Origin: CAVSCR01 sp963726575
Lineage (GTDB): Bacteria; Actinomycetota; Actinomycetes; JAHEKZ01
Direction: 5' to 3'
Length of the DNA stretch: 64,000 bases
Assembly: GCA_963726575.1 (NCBI GenBank)
Contig: CAVSCR010000003.1
Location: 897,195-961,194 of the forward strand
Shown: one piece after another, positions 1-7,778 of the stretch
Layout of the letters: every line of letters begins with the position of its first letter
Position numbering within the stretch: the stretch's first letter is position 1
Translations under genes and position numbers: made by a program
The notes under the pieces: model-generated
Seen by the model: only the letters and a program-made list of their open reading frames with translations
The model's database searches: none
Told to the model about the DNA's origin: nothing

Positions 1-446
1 CGACGGATGCTCGAGGCGAATCCCATCTCGAGCAACGTGTTGAACGACGTGTCGGCGGTCTCGAGGACACGTCCGAGCAGCGCGTCGAGCCCGTCTGGCG
101 TCACTGCGTCAAGAGACACCTGGCTGACGAGGTACACATCGCCCAACGGGTCGATCCCGAATGCGATGCCGGGGTGCTTGGCGTTGTGCTGCAACAGCCA
201 TCGGTAGCAGTTCTCGAGGTTCTCGTCGGGGTGACGCACCACGAACGCGTTGACCGTCAGGCTGTGCGCGCCGATGACGAGCGACACGGTGGTACGCAGC
301 TTGCGCTCGCCCGGCAGCACCGCAACGAACGTGTCGGCGTTGGGTTGCTCGAAGTCGACGCCGAGGTCGGTGAGCGTCGCGGTGATGATGGATCCGACGC
401 GCACGTCCGGCGCAGACGCCTCGTCAGGCGCTGACGACGGCGGCAT
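1..446 (-). CDS. YbjN-domain protein, cut by the left edge
   Basis: Only the first 148 or so residues lie in the window; the gene continues past base 1. I start it at ATG 446, which overlaps the last 23 nt of mshA, so the two genes are probably translated together. Visible stretches such as ENLENCYRWLLQHN and FGIDPLGDVYLVSQ fit the YbjN-like fold (type III secretion chaperone-like) common in actinobacteria. In mycobacteria and streptomycetes a YbjN-like gene directly follows mshA, as here, which supports the call. Its biochemical role is not known, and nothing in the sequence adds to that. Confidence 0.8.
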   Translation of the reverse strand, partial: MPPSSAPDEASAPDVRVGSIITATLTDLGVDFEQPNADTFVAVLPGERKLRTTVSLVIGAHSLTVNAFVVRHPDENLENCYRWLLQHNAKHPGIAFGIDPLGDVYLVSQVSLDAVTPDGLDALLGRVLETADTSFNTLLEMGFASSIR

Positions 447-1713
447 CGCGGACCTCGAGCAGCGCGTCGGTGTAGACCTCGAGCGTCGCCTGGGCGGTCT
501 GCTGCCACCCGAACTGACGCGCGTGGGTCAGCGCGCCGCGTCCGAGCACTTCCCGATGCCGCGGCTGATCGTGCAGGTCGCGCAGCACGGCGGCGTATGC
601 GCGGGGGTCGTGTCCGGCGACGAGGATGCCGGACTCGGAGTCGGAGACTGCAGTGGTGAGCCCACCGACGGCGGCAGCCACCACAGGGGTACCGCAGGCC
701 TGCGACTCGACGGCCACCAGCCCGAACGACTCGTTGTAGCTCGGCACCACGGTGACGTCGGCCGCGCAGTACCAGCGGCGCAGCTGGGCCTGGGGTGCCG
801 GCGGCGCGAAGTGGACGAGGTCGGCGATGCCGAGATCGGTGGCGAGCTTCTCGAGCAGCTCGGGGTGTTCCAGTCCGGACCCGCTGGGGCCGCCGACGAT
901 CGCCACGACGACGGTGCGCCGCAGCGACGGGTCGGCGCGCACCATCTCAGCGACGGCGCGCAGCAGCACGTCAGGCGCCTTCAGCGGCTGGATCCGTCCG
1001 ACGAACAGCAGCACGTAGGCGTCGTCGGCCAGGCCGAGGTCGTGCCGGGCCCTGGCGCGGTCGCCGGGGCGGAACAGCTCGAGGTCGACGCCGGGCGCGA
1101 CCGTGGCGACCTTGGCGGGGTCGGCGCCGTAGAGGTCGATGAGCTGGCGGGCCTCTTCGTCGGTGTTGGCGATGAGCCGGTCGGCGGTCTCGACGACCTG
1201 GGTCTCGCCGAGGACGCGCGCCATGGGCTCGGGGCTGTCGCCGTCGGCGAGCAGGCTGTTCTTGACCTTGGCCATCGTGTGCATCGAGTGGACCAGTGGG
1301 ACGCCCCAGCGACCGGTGGCCACCGCGGCCGCCTGCCCGCTGAGCCAGTAGTGGGAGTGGACCAGGTCGAAGTAGCCGGGGTCGCGGGCCGCCTCGACCC
1401 GCAGGACGCCGGCGGTGAAGGAGCAGAGCAGACCGGGCAGGTCTTCCTTGCGCAGGCCCTCGAACGGGCCGGCGACCACGTTGCGGACGGTGACGCCGGG
1501 CGTCAGCTCGACCGAGGGCGGCAGATCACCGGAGGTGGCCCTGGTGAAGATCTCCACCTCGACGCCGAGGTCGGCCAGCCGCTTGGCGGTCTCCACGATG
1601 TAGACGTTCATGCCCCCGGCGTCGCCGGTACCCGGCTGGTCCAGCGGAGAGGTGTGGACGCTCAGCGTGGCGACGCGGCGGGGTGGGAAGCGTCGCACCG
1701 GGCGAGTGGCCAC
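424..1713 (-). CDS. mshA: D-inositol-3-phosphate glycosyltransferase MshA
   Basis: First enzyme of mycothiol synthesis: it transfers GlcNAc from UDP-GlcNAc to 1L-myo-inositol 3-phosphate in the cytosol. The block HTSPLDQPGTGDAGGMNV (about residues 20-37) is characteristic of MshA, and the GT4 motif ESFGLVAVE (E-x7-E) lies near the C-terminus. I chose GTG 1713 because GGGAGG sits 6 nt upstream and translation then begins just before the conserved strand VATLSVHTSP; the frame stays open to 1905 but has no such site. The 429-residue length is normal for the family. It overlaps the YbjN gene downstream. The 234 nt upstream (1714-1947) hold a palindromic element and no gene. Confidence 0.95.
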   Translation of the reverse strand: MATRPVRRFPPRRVATLSVHTSPLDQPGTGDAGGMNVYIVETAKRLADLGVEVEIFTRATSGDLPPSVELTPGVTVRNVVAGPFEGLRKEDLPGLLCSFTAGVLRVEAARDPGYFDLVHSHYWLSGQAAAVATGRWGVPLVHSMHTMAKVKNSLLADGDSPEPMARVLGETQVVETADRLIANTDEEARQLIDLYGADPAKVATVAPGVDLELFRPGDRARARHDLGLADDAYVLLFVGRIQPLKAPDVLLRAVAEMVRADPSLRRTVVVAIVGGPSGSGLEHPELLEKLATDLGIADLVHFAPPAPQAQLRRWYCAADVTVVPSYNESFGLVAVESQACGTPVVAAAVGGLTTAVSDSESGILVAGHDPRAYAAVLRDLHDQPRHREVLGRGALTHARQFGWQQTAQATLEVYTDALLEVRDAAVVSA

Positions 1714-1869
1714 GGGCGACCTCCCAGACGTTGCGAACGGTGACGATGCGAACCGAGCGGGCTGAGCCCGGCTGGGACCAGACCCCCGGCCCCAAGGGGC
1801 GAACCGCCGCCGATCCTCCTTCATTCCCGGGCCCTCCGCACCCCGGTCGCGCTGCGCTCGAACCCGGGG

Positions 1870-1928
1870 AGCAATGCGGCATTGCCTTCGCAAGAACAGA
1901 AGCAATGCGGCGTTGCTCCTGTTCTTGC
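1870..1928 (+). repeat. Nested-palindrome element, copy A
   Basis: Two back-to-back hairpins: a small one (GCAATG 1871-1876 with CATTGC 1880-1885) and a larger one (CAAGAACAG 1891-1899 with CTGTTCTTG 1919-1927, enclosing AGCAA/TTGCT). The reverse complement of the element at 3030-3088 matches it almost throughout, so the two copies are inverted relative to each other. This copy lies 20 nt after the stop of the macro-domain gene and upstream of mshA. It could end transcription of the macro gene although it has no T-tract; a REP-like mobile repeat is equally possible. Confidence 0.75.
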
Positions 1929-1947
1929 AGGACTCTTCCTGGGGTCA

Positions 1948-2454
1948 TCAGCCCTCGTCGCCCCTCGCCGCTGCCTGGAAGGCGGCCAGCGCGGGGTCAC
2001 TGAACAGGACGAATCGGACATCCGCCACCTGCGTCGACGCCCCCAGCACCGCCTGGACGGCGAGGCGCGCGGCGTCGTTCAGGGGCCATCCGTAGGCACC
2101 GGCCGAGATCGCCGGGAACGCGATGCTGGCGACGCCGAGGTCGTCCGCGACCCTCAGGGCGTTCGTGTAGCACGAGGTGAGGAGGTCGCTGCGATCCTGC
2201 GTCTCCGACCAGATCGGGCCGACGCAGTGGATCACCCACCTTGCCGGCAGATCTCCGGCCGTCGTCCAGCCGGCCTGACCGGTCGGCAGACCTCTGGGGA
2301 AGCGCTTGACGCAGTCGGAGAGGATCGCCGGACCCCCACGCCGGTGGATCGCACCGTCCACCCCGCCACCTCCGCGCATGGCCTCGTTGGCCGCGTTCAC
2401 GATCGCGTCGACGCGCTGCTCGGTCAGGTCACCGCGCACGATGGTGAGCTCCAT
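1948..2454 (-). CDS. Macro-domain ADP-ribose hydrolase (O-acetyl-ADP-ribose deacetylase type)
   Basis: Small cytosolic macro-domain protein of 168 residues, the usual size of YmdB-type enzymes that hydrolyse O-acetyl-ADP-ribose or remove ADP-ribose from proteins. The signature NAANEAMRGGGGVDGAIH is at about residues 20-37 and the second ligand loop SAGAYGWP is near residue 130. Start chosen at ATG 2454, giving the canonical MELTIVRGDLT N-terminus; the frame is open to 2832 but that part does not resemble the family. It is divergent from the GNAT gene with only 14 nt between them, so one or both transcripts may be leaderless. The pair is bracketed by the two palindromic elements. Confidence 0.9.
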   Translation of the reverse strand: MELTIVRGDLTEQRVDAIVNAANEAMRGGGGVDGAIHRRGGPAILSDCVKRFPRGLPTGQAGWTTAGDLPARWVIHCVGPIWSETQDRSDLLTSCYTNALRVADDLGVASIAFPAISAGAYGWPLNDAARLAVQAVLGASTQVADVRFVLFSDPALAAFQAAARGDEG

Positions 2455-2468
2455 GCCGCCATGATGGC

Positions 2469-3011
2469 GTGGTGGAGTTCCGAACGAATCGGCTGCTGCT
2501 GCGCCCCTGGCACGCGGACGACGAGCGCGAGGTCGAGCGGGGCTTCGACATCTACCGACGACTCGAGGTGGCCCGCTGGCTCGGTGCGAAGCCGGACCCG
2601 TGGCCTGATCTCCAGGAAGCTCGCCGGCGGCTCGGTCGTTGGAGCGAGTACGGCGAGGCCCACCCGGGCTACGGCTTGTGGGCGGTGGTGCCCGACGGCG
2701 TCGATGTGCCAGCCGGGACCGTGTTGCTGATGCCGTTGCACGACGGGGACGAGCAACCGACGGGTCACGTCGAAGTCGGCTGGCACTTCCACCCCGACGC
2801 GTGGGGCAACGGCTATGCCACCGAGGCCGCACAGGCGCTGTTAGACCACGCCTGGGACATGGGGTTGCCAGTGGTCGAGGCGATCGCGTTGGCGGACAAC
2901 ACGGCGTCGATCAAGGTGATGGAGCGCCTCGGCATGGGGTTCGAAGGGCCGACGGACCAGTGGTACGGGACGACCTTCCTGTGGTACCGCATCGAGCGTC
3001 CGTCCGGATGA
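2469..3011 (+). CDS. GNAT family N-acetyltransferase (RimJ/RimL-like)
   Basis: 180-residue acetyltransferase beginning FRTNRLLLRPW, the standard opening of the RimJ/RimL branch that acetylates protein N-termini or small molecules with acetyl-CoA. The pyrophosphate-binding turn is WGNGYATEA (about residues 116-124), followed by ALADNTASIKVMERLGM, the usual closing element. Two in-frame GTG codons at 2469 and 2472 are both possible starts; no Shine-Dalgarno sequence is evident. The substrate cannot be predicted. It is divergent from the macro-domain gene, which suggests a shared control region of only 14 nt. Confidence 0.88.
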   Translation: MVEFRTNRLLLRPWHADDEREVERGFDIYRRLEVARWLGAKPDPWPDLQEARRRLGRWSEYGEAHPGYGLWAVVPDGVDVPAGTVLLMPLHDGDEQPTGHVEVGWHFHPDAWGNGYATEAAQALLDHAWDMGLPVVEAIALADNTASIKVMERLGMGFEGPTDQWYGTTFLWYRIERPSG

Positions 3012-3029
3012 CCCCCGGAAACGTTCTGT

Positions 3030-3088
3030 AAGAACAGGAGCAATGCCGCATTGCTCCTGTTCTTGCGGAAGCAACGCCGCGTTGCTCC
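3030..3088 (-). repeat. Nested-palindrome element, copy B
   Basis: Contains a perfect 16-bp stem with a 3-nt loop (AAGAACAGGAGCAATG 3030-3045, CCG, CATTGCTCCTGTTCTT 3049-3064) followed by a second hairpin (AGCAACG 3070-3076 with CGTTGCT 3080-3086). It is the inverted counterpart of the element at 1870-1928. It sits between the convergent ends of the GNAT gene (stop 3011) and the alaX-like gene (stop 3112), so a role as a two-way terminator is plausible. It lacks the T-run of a classical intrinsic terminator. Confidence 0.8.
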
Positions 3089-3111
3089 CGAGTGTGGGAT
3101 CGCTCGGGAGA

Positions 3112-3849
3112 TCAGGGGGTGGGGGAGAGGCGGACGCGGAGGCGGCGGAAGCCCTTGCCCTTGTTCTCGATCTTGACGACCTCGATGCCGCCGATCTGAC
3201 GCGTCGACGCCACGTGCGTGCCGCCGTCGGCCTGGGTGTCGAGCCCGACGATGTCGACGATCCGCACGAGCTCGAGGTCAGGTGGCAGCAGGTTGGTCGC
3301 CGTGCGAATGATGTCGGGAATCGCGAAGGCCTCGTCCCGCGGCAGCGTCTTGACCTCGATCGCGCGATCGGCGGCCACTTCGACGGCGCAGGCCTGCGCG
3401 ACCCGCTCCTTCATGCCTTCGGGCACGTCGGGCAGGTTGAAGTCGACCCGCGCCTCCAGCGGCTCCATGTTCCCGCCGGTCACCAGCGCGCCGTAGTCGC
3501 GGAACACCACCCCGGCCAGCAGGTGCAGCCCGGAGTGTGTGCGCATCAGCGCCGAGCGCCGCCCGTCCTCCACAGCGCCGCGAACGGACGTGCCCACCGG
3601 CGGCACCGGGTCGTCCTCGTGCGCCACCAGGGAGAGGTCGTCGCCCTTTCGAACGCCGACGATCCGCGTCTGCACGCCGCCCCACAGCAGCACGCCGTGG
3701 TCGGGCGGCTGTCCGCCACCGCCGGGGTAGAACGCCGACCGATCGAGGACGATGCCGTCGTCGCCGACGTCGAGGACCGTGGCATCCCACTCCCGCAACG
3801 TCGAGTCGTCGAGCTCCAGCCGATCGGTGCGTCCGTGGGTCTGCGCCAT
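3112..3849 (-). CDS. AlaX-like alanyl-tRNA editing protein
   Basis: Free-standing homologue of the alanyl-tRNA synthetase editing domain; such proteins deacylate Ser- or Gly-tRNA(Ala) in trans. The first zinc motif H-x3-H is RTHSGLHLL (His about 105 and 109) and the second is DGGTHV (His about 212). In the classical motif the residue four before the second histidine is Cys; here it is Asp, so metal binding may differ. YPGGGGQPPD near residue 41 is also typical. At 245 residues it matches mid-length AlaX proteins. The upstream hydrolase gene on the same strand stops 9 nt before its start, so the two are probably co-transcribed. Confidence 0.88.
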   Translation of the reverse strand: MAQTHGRTDRLELDDSTLREWDATVLDVGDDGIVLDRSAFYPGGGGQPPDHGVLLWGGVQTRIVGVRKGDDLSLVAHEDDPVPPVGTSVRGAVEDGRRSALMRTHSGLHLLAGVVFRDYGALVTGGNMEPLEARVDFNLPDVPEGMKERVAQACAVEVAADRAIEVKTLPRDEAFAIPDIIRTATNLLPPDLELVRIVDIVGLDTQADGGTHVASTRQIGGIEVVKIENKGKGFRRLRVRLSPTP

Positions 3850-3858
3850 GTCGGCACC

Positions 3859-4680
3859 CTAGCCAGCGTTGAGGAACGTCGAGACGGTCGCCCGTAGGGA
3901 GTCGCGCGACGTCCACAGCCACGACCCGTCGCAGATCTCCAGCCGGGCTTGCGGCAATGCAGCGACCAGCCGCTGCGCAACCACGAGCGGATGCCGCACA
4001 TCATCTCGTTGCGCCAGCACCAACACCGGAATCGCCAACGTCGCCAGGGCCGACGCCGACGTTGCCTCTGTCAGTGGCAGCTCACTGGGCAGACGACGCA
4101 GCGCGCGGGCGACCGGCGTCGACAACAACACGTCTGCATGGCGTCGCGACCACAGCCGTACATCGGGTCGTGCCCGCACTGCCTCCGGCTGCAGCTGCAG
4201 CAACAGGTGTCCGACGGCTACCGCATCGCGCGCGTCGAGAGCATCCGCGAGCTGCTGGGACTGTTCGATCGACTCGTCACGCTCCTGCGTCACGAGTACC
4301 TCGGTCGACGCATCGAGCGCCGCAGGAAGTGCCAGAACCAGCCGGGTGAAGCGTTGCGGTTGACGCAGCGCCAGCGCCAACAACGCGCCGGCCCCGAGCG
4401 AGACTCCGAGCGCGTGCCGAGCGACGACGTCGTCGGCCACCGCAGCGACGTCGTCCGCCAATGCGTCGTAGGTCCAGGCGAGCGAGTCGTCGGCGGGTGG
4501 CGCGGCCGACCCACCATGACCGCGCAGGTGCAGGAACGCCTTGGTCCCGTCGACCCCGCTGCCGAACGGCCGCGTATCGGGAATCGACATGGCCAGGCCG
4601 GGCACGAACACCGTGGCCGGCGCGCCGGTTCCGGTGATCAGGTACTCGATGTCACCTGCGGACGAGCGGGCAACCGGCAC
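3859..4680 (-). CDS. Alpha/beta-hydrolase fold protein lacking the usual catalytic His
   Basis: 273-residue alpha/beta-hydrolase. The oxyanion region is FVPGLAMS near residue 25, the HLRGHGGS turn follows at 51-58, and the nucleophile elbow is GVSLGAG with Ser94. The acidic residue could be in QRDDVRHP. Where a catalytic His is expected near the C-terminus the sequence reads DGSWLWTSRD, with no histidine, so it may be inactive or use another base. Substrate unknown. It precedes the alaX-like gene by 9 nt and follows the DUF2516 gene by 9 nt, giving a compact run of same-strand genes. Confidence 0.8.
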   Translation of the reverse strand: MPVARSSAGDIEYLITGTGAPATVFVPGLAMSIPDTRPFGSGVDGTKAFLHLRGHGGSAAPPADDSLAWTYDALADDVAAVADDVVARHALGVSLGAGALLALALRQPQRFTRLVLALPAALDASTEVLVTQERDESIEQSQQLADALDARDAVAVGHLLLQLQPEAVRARPDVRLWSRRHADVLLSTPVARALRRLPSELPLTEATSASALATLAIPVLVLAQRDDVRHPLVVAQRLVAALPQARLEICDGSWLWTSRDSLRATVSTFLNAG

Positions 4681-4689
4681 GTGGCCAGC

Positions 4690-5004
4690 TCACCAAGGTC
4701 CGTACGGGCCTTGCGAGCTGCCACCGCCGCCCCTGGCCTCGAGCAGGCGCGGACGGACGTCGACGAAGTAGACGAGAGAGGCGACGATCGCCGCGATCCC
4801 GGGAAGGCTCACGAGCCCGAACACGAAGGAACAGGCGAAGGCGACGCCCAGGATCAGCAGCCACGCCTGCTTGGTGAGCTTGCCCGCCGAGACGTAAGCA
4901 CCTGCCGGCCGGATCGCAGCGTCGACGAAAGCGACGCCGATGAAGACGAGCAGGGCAAGGGTGAACACCAACATGATGCCGCTGAACCAGGCGAGTGGAT
5001 GCAC
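4690..5004 (-). CDS. DUF2516 small membrane protein
   Basis: 104-residue protein with three predicted membrane helices: one from about residue 6 to 30, then a pair between about residues 47 and 80. It ends in a Gly/Ser/Pro-rich cytoplasmic tail. The pattern VFIGVAFVDAAIRP followed by LTKQAWLLILGVA is typical of the DUF2516 family, which is largely confined to actinobacteria and has no known function. The asparaginase-like gene ends 48 nt upstream on the same strand. Confidence 0.85.
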   Translation of the reverse strand: MHPLAWFSGIMLVFTLALLVFIGVAFVDAAIRPAGAYVSAGKLTKQAWLLILGVAFACSFVFGLVSLPGIAAIVASLVYFVDVRPRLLEARGGGGSSQGPYGPW

Positions 5005-5052
5005 GTCAGTCAGGGTATCCGTCGTCTGACGCGATGCGGGCCAACACGAGCG

Positions 5053-6009
5053 TCAGGGCAGCGTCGCGCGCAGTTCGCCGACGGGGACGCCATGACCGAG
5101 CACGGGCACGGTGGCAAGCGGCTCCACCAGTGAAGGGTCGACGCCGGCTCGGACCAGCGCTGCCGCCAGCACCACCTGAGCGGCCGGGTAGGAACCGCCG
5201 CCGATCTTCAACGCGACCGCGCGCCCGTCCGGCAGTGCGGCTGCGTACACGCCCTCAGCGCCCTCCTTGGCCAACAGGCCCGGGACGCGTTCCATGAACT
5301 GAGTGACGTCACGGTCGCTACCCCCGACGTTGCGTGGGTAGGAGCGCATCGCGTCGGCAACGCGGCGTTGCGGTGTTGCGACGTCGGCGGTGGTGCAGGC
5401 CGCGAAGGCACGCGCGAGTCCGACGAGCGACAGCGACCACAGCGGTGCACCACAACCGTCGACACCATCGTGCGTCACCGGCTCGTCGGCCAAACGCGCC
5501 AGCGTGGCGCGCAGGTGCGCCTGCAACGGGTGGTCGGCATCGAGGTAGGTGTTCGTCGGCCAGCCGTTGACGACACACGTCACGAGCATGCCCGCGTGCT
5601 TGCCCGAGCAGTCCGCGGCCAGGGACGACTCGACCTCACCGCGCCGGATCGCCGCGCGGGCACTGGGGGTGTGCAGCGGAAGGTGCGGGGTGTTCTGCAG
5701 GGCGTCAGGGGTCAGCCCGGCCGAGGCGAGCAGGGCCGTGACGCCCTCGACGTGGAACGGCTCGCCGCTGTGCGACGCGCCGACCAGGGCCAGCCAGTCG
5801 TCACCGACGTCGAGCCCGAGCTCGACCATTCCCGTGGCCTGCAGGGGCTTGTTGGCCGAGCGCGGGTACATGGGCGCGTCGACGTCGCCAGCGGCGTACT
5901 CCACTTCACCGTCGACCGACAAGACGACGACCGCTCCATGATGGGCGCCCTCGACCAGCCCCGACCGGCGGTACTGCGCGAGCCGGACGTAGGCGTCAGG
6001 TGTGGTCAT
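5053..6009 (-). CDS. L-asparaginase of the RhaA/ReAV (class 3) type
   Basis: Predicted to hydrolyse L-asparagine to aspartate and ammonia in the cytosol. This is the PF06089 family, unrelated to AnsA/AnsB. The active-site Ser/Lys pair is in YPRSANKP (about residues 48-55), the Cys/Lys pair in DCSGKHAGML, the further conserved Cys in DGCGAP and the late Lys in KEGAEGVYA, all as in the Rhizobium etli enzyme family. The 318-residue length fits. Start ATG 6009; the 62-bp repeat begins 35 nt upstream of the start. Regulation is not evident. Confidence 0.9.
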   Translation of the reverse strand: MTTPDAYVRLAQYRRSGLVEGAHHGAVVVLSVDGEVEYAAGDVDAPMYPRSANKPLQATGMVELGLDVGDDWLALVGASHSGEPFHVEGVTALLASAGLTPDALQNTPHLPLHTPSARAAIRRGEVESSLAADCSGKHAGMLVTCVVNGWPTNTYLDADHPLQAHLRATLARLADEPVTHDGVDGCGAPLWSLSLVGLARAFAACTTADVATPQRRVADAMRSYPRNVGGSDRDVTQFMERVPGLLAKEGAEGVYAAALPDGRAVALKIGGGSYPAAQVVLAAALVRAGVDPSLVEPLATVPVLGHGVPVGELRATLP

Positions 6010-6043
6010 TCGTCGTCATGCCTCGTCATGCCTCGTCACCGGT

Positions 6044-6105
6044 GTTGATCTAGGAGAAGATGCGGGGTTTTCAAGATCAACTTACCCATGAAGTCCAAGA
6101 TCAAC
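6044..6105 (+). repeat. 62-bp interspersed element, copy 1
   Basis: Begins GTTGATCTAGGAGAAGATGC and ends CCAAGATCAAC. The ends are near-perfect inverted repeats (GTTGATCTAGGA against GTTGATCTTGGA), and a third, internal AGATCAAC at element positions 31-38 can compete for pairing with the left end. Located 27 nt after the rsiG stop codon, on its downstream side, between rsiG and the asparaginase gene. It is much less GC-rich than its surroundings. Confidence 0.9.
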
Positions 6106-6132
6106 TGGGTTTGCGGGGGTCTGAGGCCTTGG

Positions 6133-6717
6133 TCAGGAGGATTCGGTGAGGAGGTCGTCGACCGAGGCCTCGCCGGACTGGTAACGACGGCCCACCTCTG
6201 CGGTGCAGGCGTCCACGACGTGCTGCACCGAACGACGCGTGGCCGACACCGCCTGTTCGTAGCTCTCGATGCGGGCCAGCGCCTCGTTGAGCTCGGCGTC
6301 GCTGAGGTGCGTGACGTCGGACAGCCCGACGTCGGCCACCACCTGCTCGACCCGGCGCCGGTGCTCGTCGACGCGGGACGGCTCGATGGTGATGTGCTTG
6401 CCCATGCCGTGCGGCGGCGCGGCCGGTCCGTCGGCCAGGATCTGCGCCAGCTGGTCGATGATGCTGCCGCCCTCGCCGGAGGCACGTCGGTGCCGCTCGG
6501 CGCGGATGATGTCGAGCCGGCCCTGCAGCATCCGGCGCAGGTAGGAGAGGTCGGCCTCCTCCTGCTCGGCGTCGCGACGCAGGTCGCGCACGTCCTCGAT
6601 CGGGAGCTCGAGGAGGCCCGTGGTGTAGTCGGCCGCCAGCACCCGGTCGACCCGGCGCCGCCCGCCCGGCATCGGACCGACGCCGAGGTTGTCCTCGGTC
6701 TTGGCGTTGTCGCTCAT
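6133..6717 (-). CDS. rsiG: RsiG-type anti-sigma factor with two c-di-GMP motifs
   Basis: 194-residue, mostly helical cytosolic protein. It carries two exact copies of E-x3-S-x2-R-x3-Q-x3-D, at residues 54-69 (E54, S58, R61, Q65, D69) and 154-169 (E154, S158, R161, Q165, D169). In Streptomyces this pair, on the two helices of an antiparallel coiled coil, lets RsiG bind a c-di-GMP dimer and sequester the sporulation sigma factor WhiG. The family is often mis-annotated as a transporter or aerial mycelium protein. Start ATG 6717 shares its A with the stop codon of the BKACE gene (TGATG), so the two are translationally coupled. Expected partner: a WhiG/FliA-family sigma factor elsewhere in the genome. 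Confidence 0.93.
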   Translation of the reverse strand: MSDNAKTEDNLGVGPMPGGRRRVDRVLAADYTTGLLELPIEDVRDLRRDAEQEEADLSYLRRMLQGRLDIIRAERHRRASGEGGSIIDQLAQILADGPAAPPHGMGKHITIEPSRVDEHRRRVEQVVADVGLSDVTHLSDAELNEALARIESYEQAVSATRRSVQHVVDACTAEVGRRYQSGEASVDDLLTESS

Positions 6718-7571
6718 CAGGCGGCTCCTCGGCGGTCCTTGACGTTGAGCATCTCGCGCGCCTCGTCGGTGGACAGGGGCGGACGTTGGTACAGGGTCGC
6801 GGCGTCGGCGGCGCGCGCCACGAGTTGGGCATTGTCGCGCACCGGGACTCCGCGAGCGTAGGTGAGGACGTCCTCCATGCCCACCCGCAGGTGTCCACCA
6901 GCGGCCAGTGCGGCGAACATCACGGACAGCGTCGAGCGTCCGACGCCGGTGGCCGACCAGGTGGCTCCCTGCGGCAGCATCCCGACCGCGGCCACCAGGG
7001 CCTCGGGGGTCCCCGGCATCCCCCCGGGCACGCCCATGACCAGGTCGGCGTGGACGTGTCCGCCGTAGGGGGCGCCCTCGGCGTCGAGCAGCCGGTTCAA
7101 CGACCAGACGTGTCCCAGGTCGAACAGCTCGAACTCGGGGACCACCTCGCGGCGCTTGGTCTCCTGGTACAGCTCGACCATGAACGGCCAGGGGTTCAGG
7201 AAGACGTCTTCGCCGAAGTTCACGGTGCCGCAGGTGAGCGAGCACGAGTCCGGCTCGGCCTCGAGCACCCGCAGGCGGGCGTCGTAGCCGTCGGACACCG
7301 CTCCCCCGGTCGAGAGCTGCACCACCAGGCTGGTCTGCTCGCGCAGGGCCGCCACGGTGTCGCGCAGGCGGGTGAGGTCGAGGGTCGGCTGGGCGTCGTC
7401 TCCCCGGATGTGGACGTGGATCAGTCCGGCCCCTGCCGCCTCGCAGGCCTTGGCCGTGGCGACCAGCTCCGGCAGCGTCACGGGCAGCGCCGGGACGTCG
7501 GCCTTGGCGCTCTCGGCGCCGGTGGGGGCGACGGTGATGAGGGTGCCGGCGGGGCGGGACGTCGCAGCCAT
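6717..7571 (-). CDS. BKACE family beta-keto acid cleavage enzyme
   Basis: 284-residue member of the DUF849 family (3-keto-5-aminohexanoate cleavage enzyme-like), zinc enzymes that condense beta-keto acids with acetyl-CoA. LITVAPTGAE is the typical N-terminal strand, the metal pair is in HVHIRG, and MGVPGGMPG is the conserved late loop. I start at ATG 7571 (MAATSRP); ATG 7580 and 7640 are also in frame, but the latter would include the promoter-like sequence at 7607-7634. Its coupling to rsiG resembles the arrangement I recall in other actinobacteria. Whether its metabolite matters for RsiG is unknown. Confidence 0.88.
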   Translation of the reverse strand: MAATSRPAGTLITVAPTGAESAKADVPALPVTLPELVATAKACEAAGAGLIHVHIRGDDAQPTLDLTRLRDTVAALREQTSLVVQLSTGGAVSDGYDARLRVLEAEPDSCSLTCGTVNFGEDVFLNPWPFMVELYQETKRREVVPEFELFDLGHVWSLNRLLDAEGAPYGGHVHADLVMGVPGGMPGTPEALVAAVGMLPQGATWSATGVGRSTLSVMFAALAAGGHLRVGMEDVLTYARGVPVRDNAQLVARAADAATLYQRPPLSTDEAREMLNVKDRRGAA

Positions 7572-7606
7572 GCCCCGCATCGTGCCACGCAGCCTCCCCG
7601 CAGCGC

Positions 7607-7634
7607 TCAACGCGGAGCGCGGATCTGCCGAAGC
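7607..7634 (+). promoter_or_regulatory. FliA/WhiG-like promoter upstream of the Trp/His-repeat gene
   Basis: CTCAA (TCAA at 7607-7610), a 16-nt spacer and GCCGAAGC (7627-7634) match the CTCA(A/C)-N15-17-GCCGA pattern of FliA/WhiG-family sigma factors in actinomycetes. A GGCCG-CTC-CGGCC hairpin and then GCCGACGGGTG (7660-7670) follow downstream; the latter resembles the box found after the other candidate promoters but is further away (25 nt instead of 9-10). The gene starts at GTG 7779. The call rests on pattern alone; no transcript evidence is available. Confidence 0.55.
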
Positions 7635-7778
7635 ACTCACTGACAGGCCGCTCCGGCCTGCCGACGGGTGCCCGCTCGCCCGGTCGCGTCGGAGCCGGCC
7701 TTCGTCAGGGCGGCTCTCGGGGCCACTCGCAGGGTCTCAGGCACGGGGACGGGAGCGTCCGGAGTGAGGGGAGGCGAC

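Noticed and set aside
3870..5133. A 394-codon plus-strand frame over the hydrolase and DUF2516 genes
   Set aside because: Its composition is typical of antisense GC-rich DNA (Gln/Arg-rich) and it crosses two well-supported genes.
6044..6105. AGGAGAAGATG in the 62-bp element as ribosome site plus start codon
   Set aside because: The frame after ATG is short and differs between flanks. All copies keep it simply because the element is conserved.
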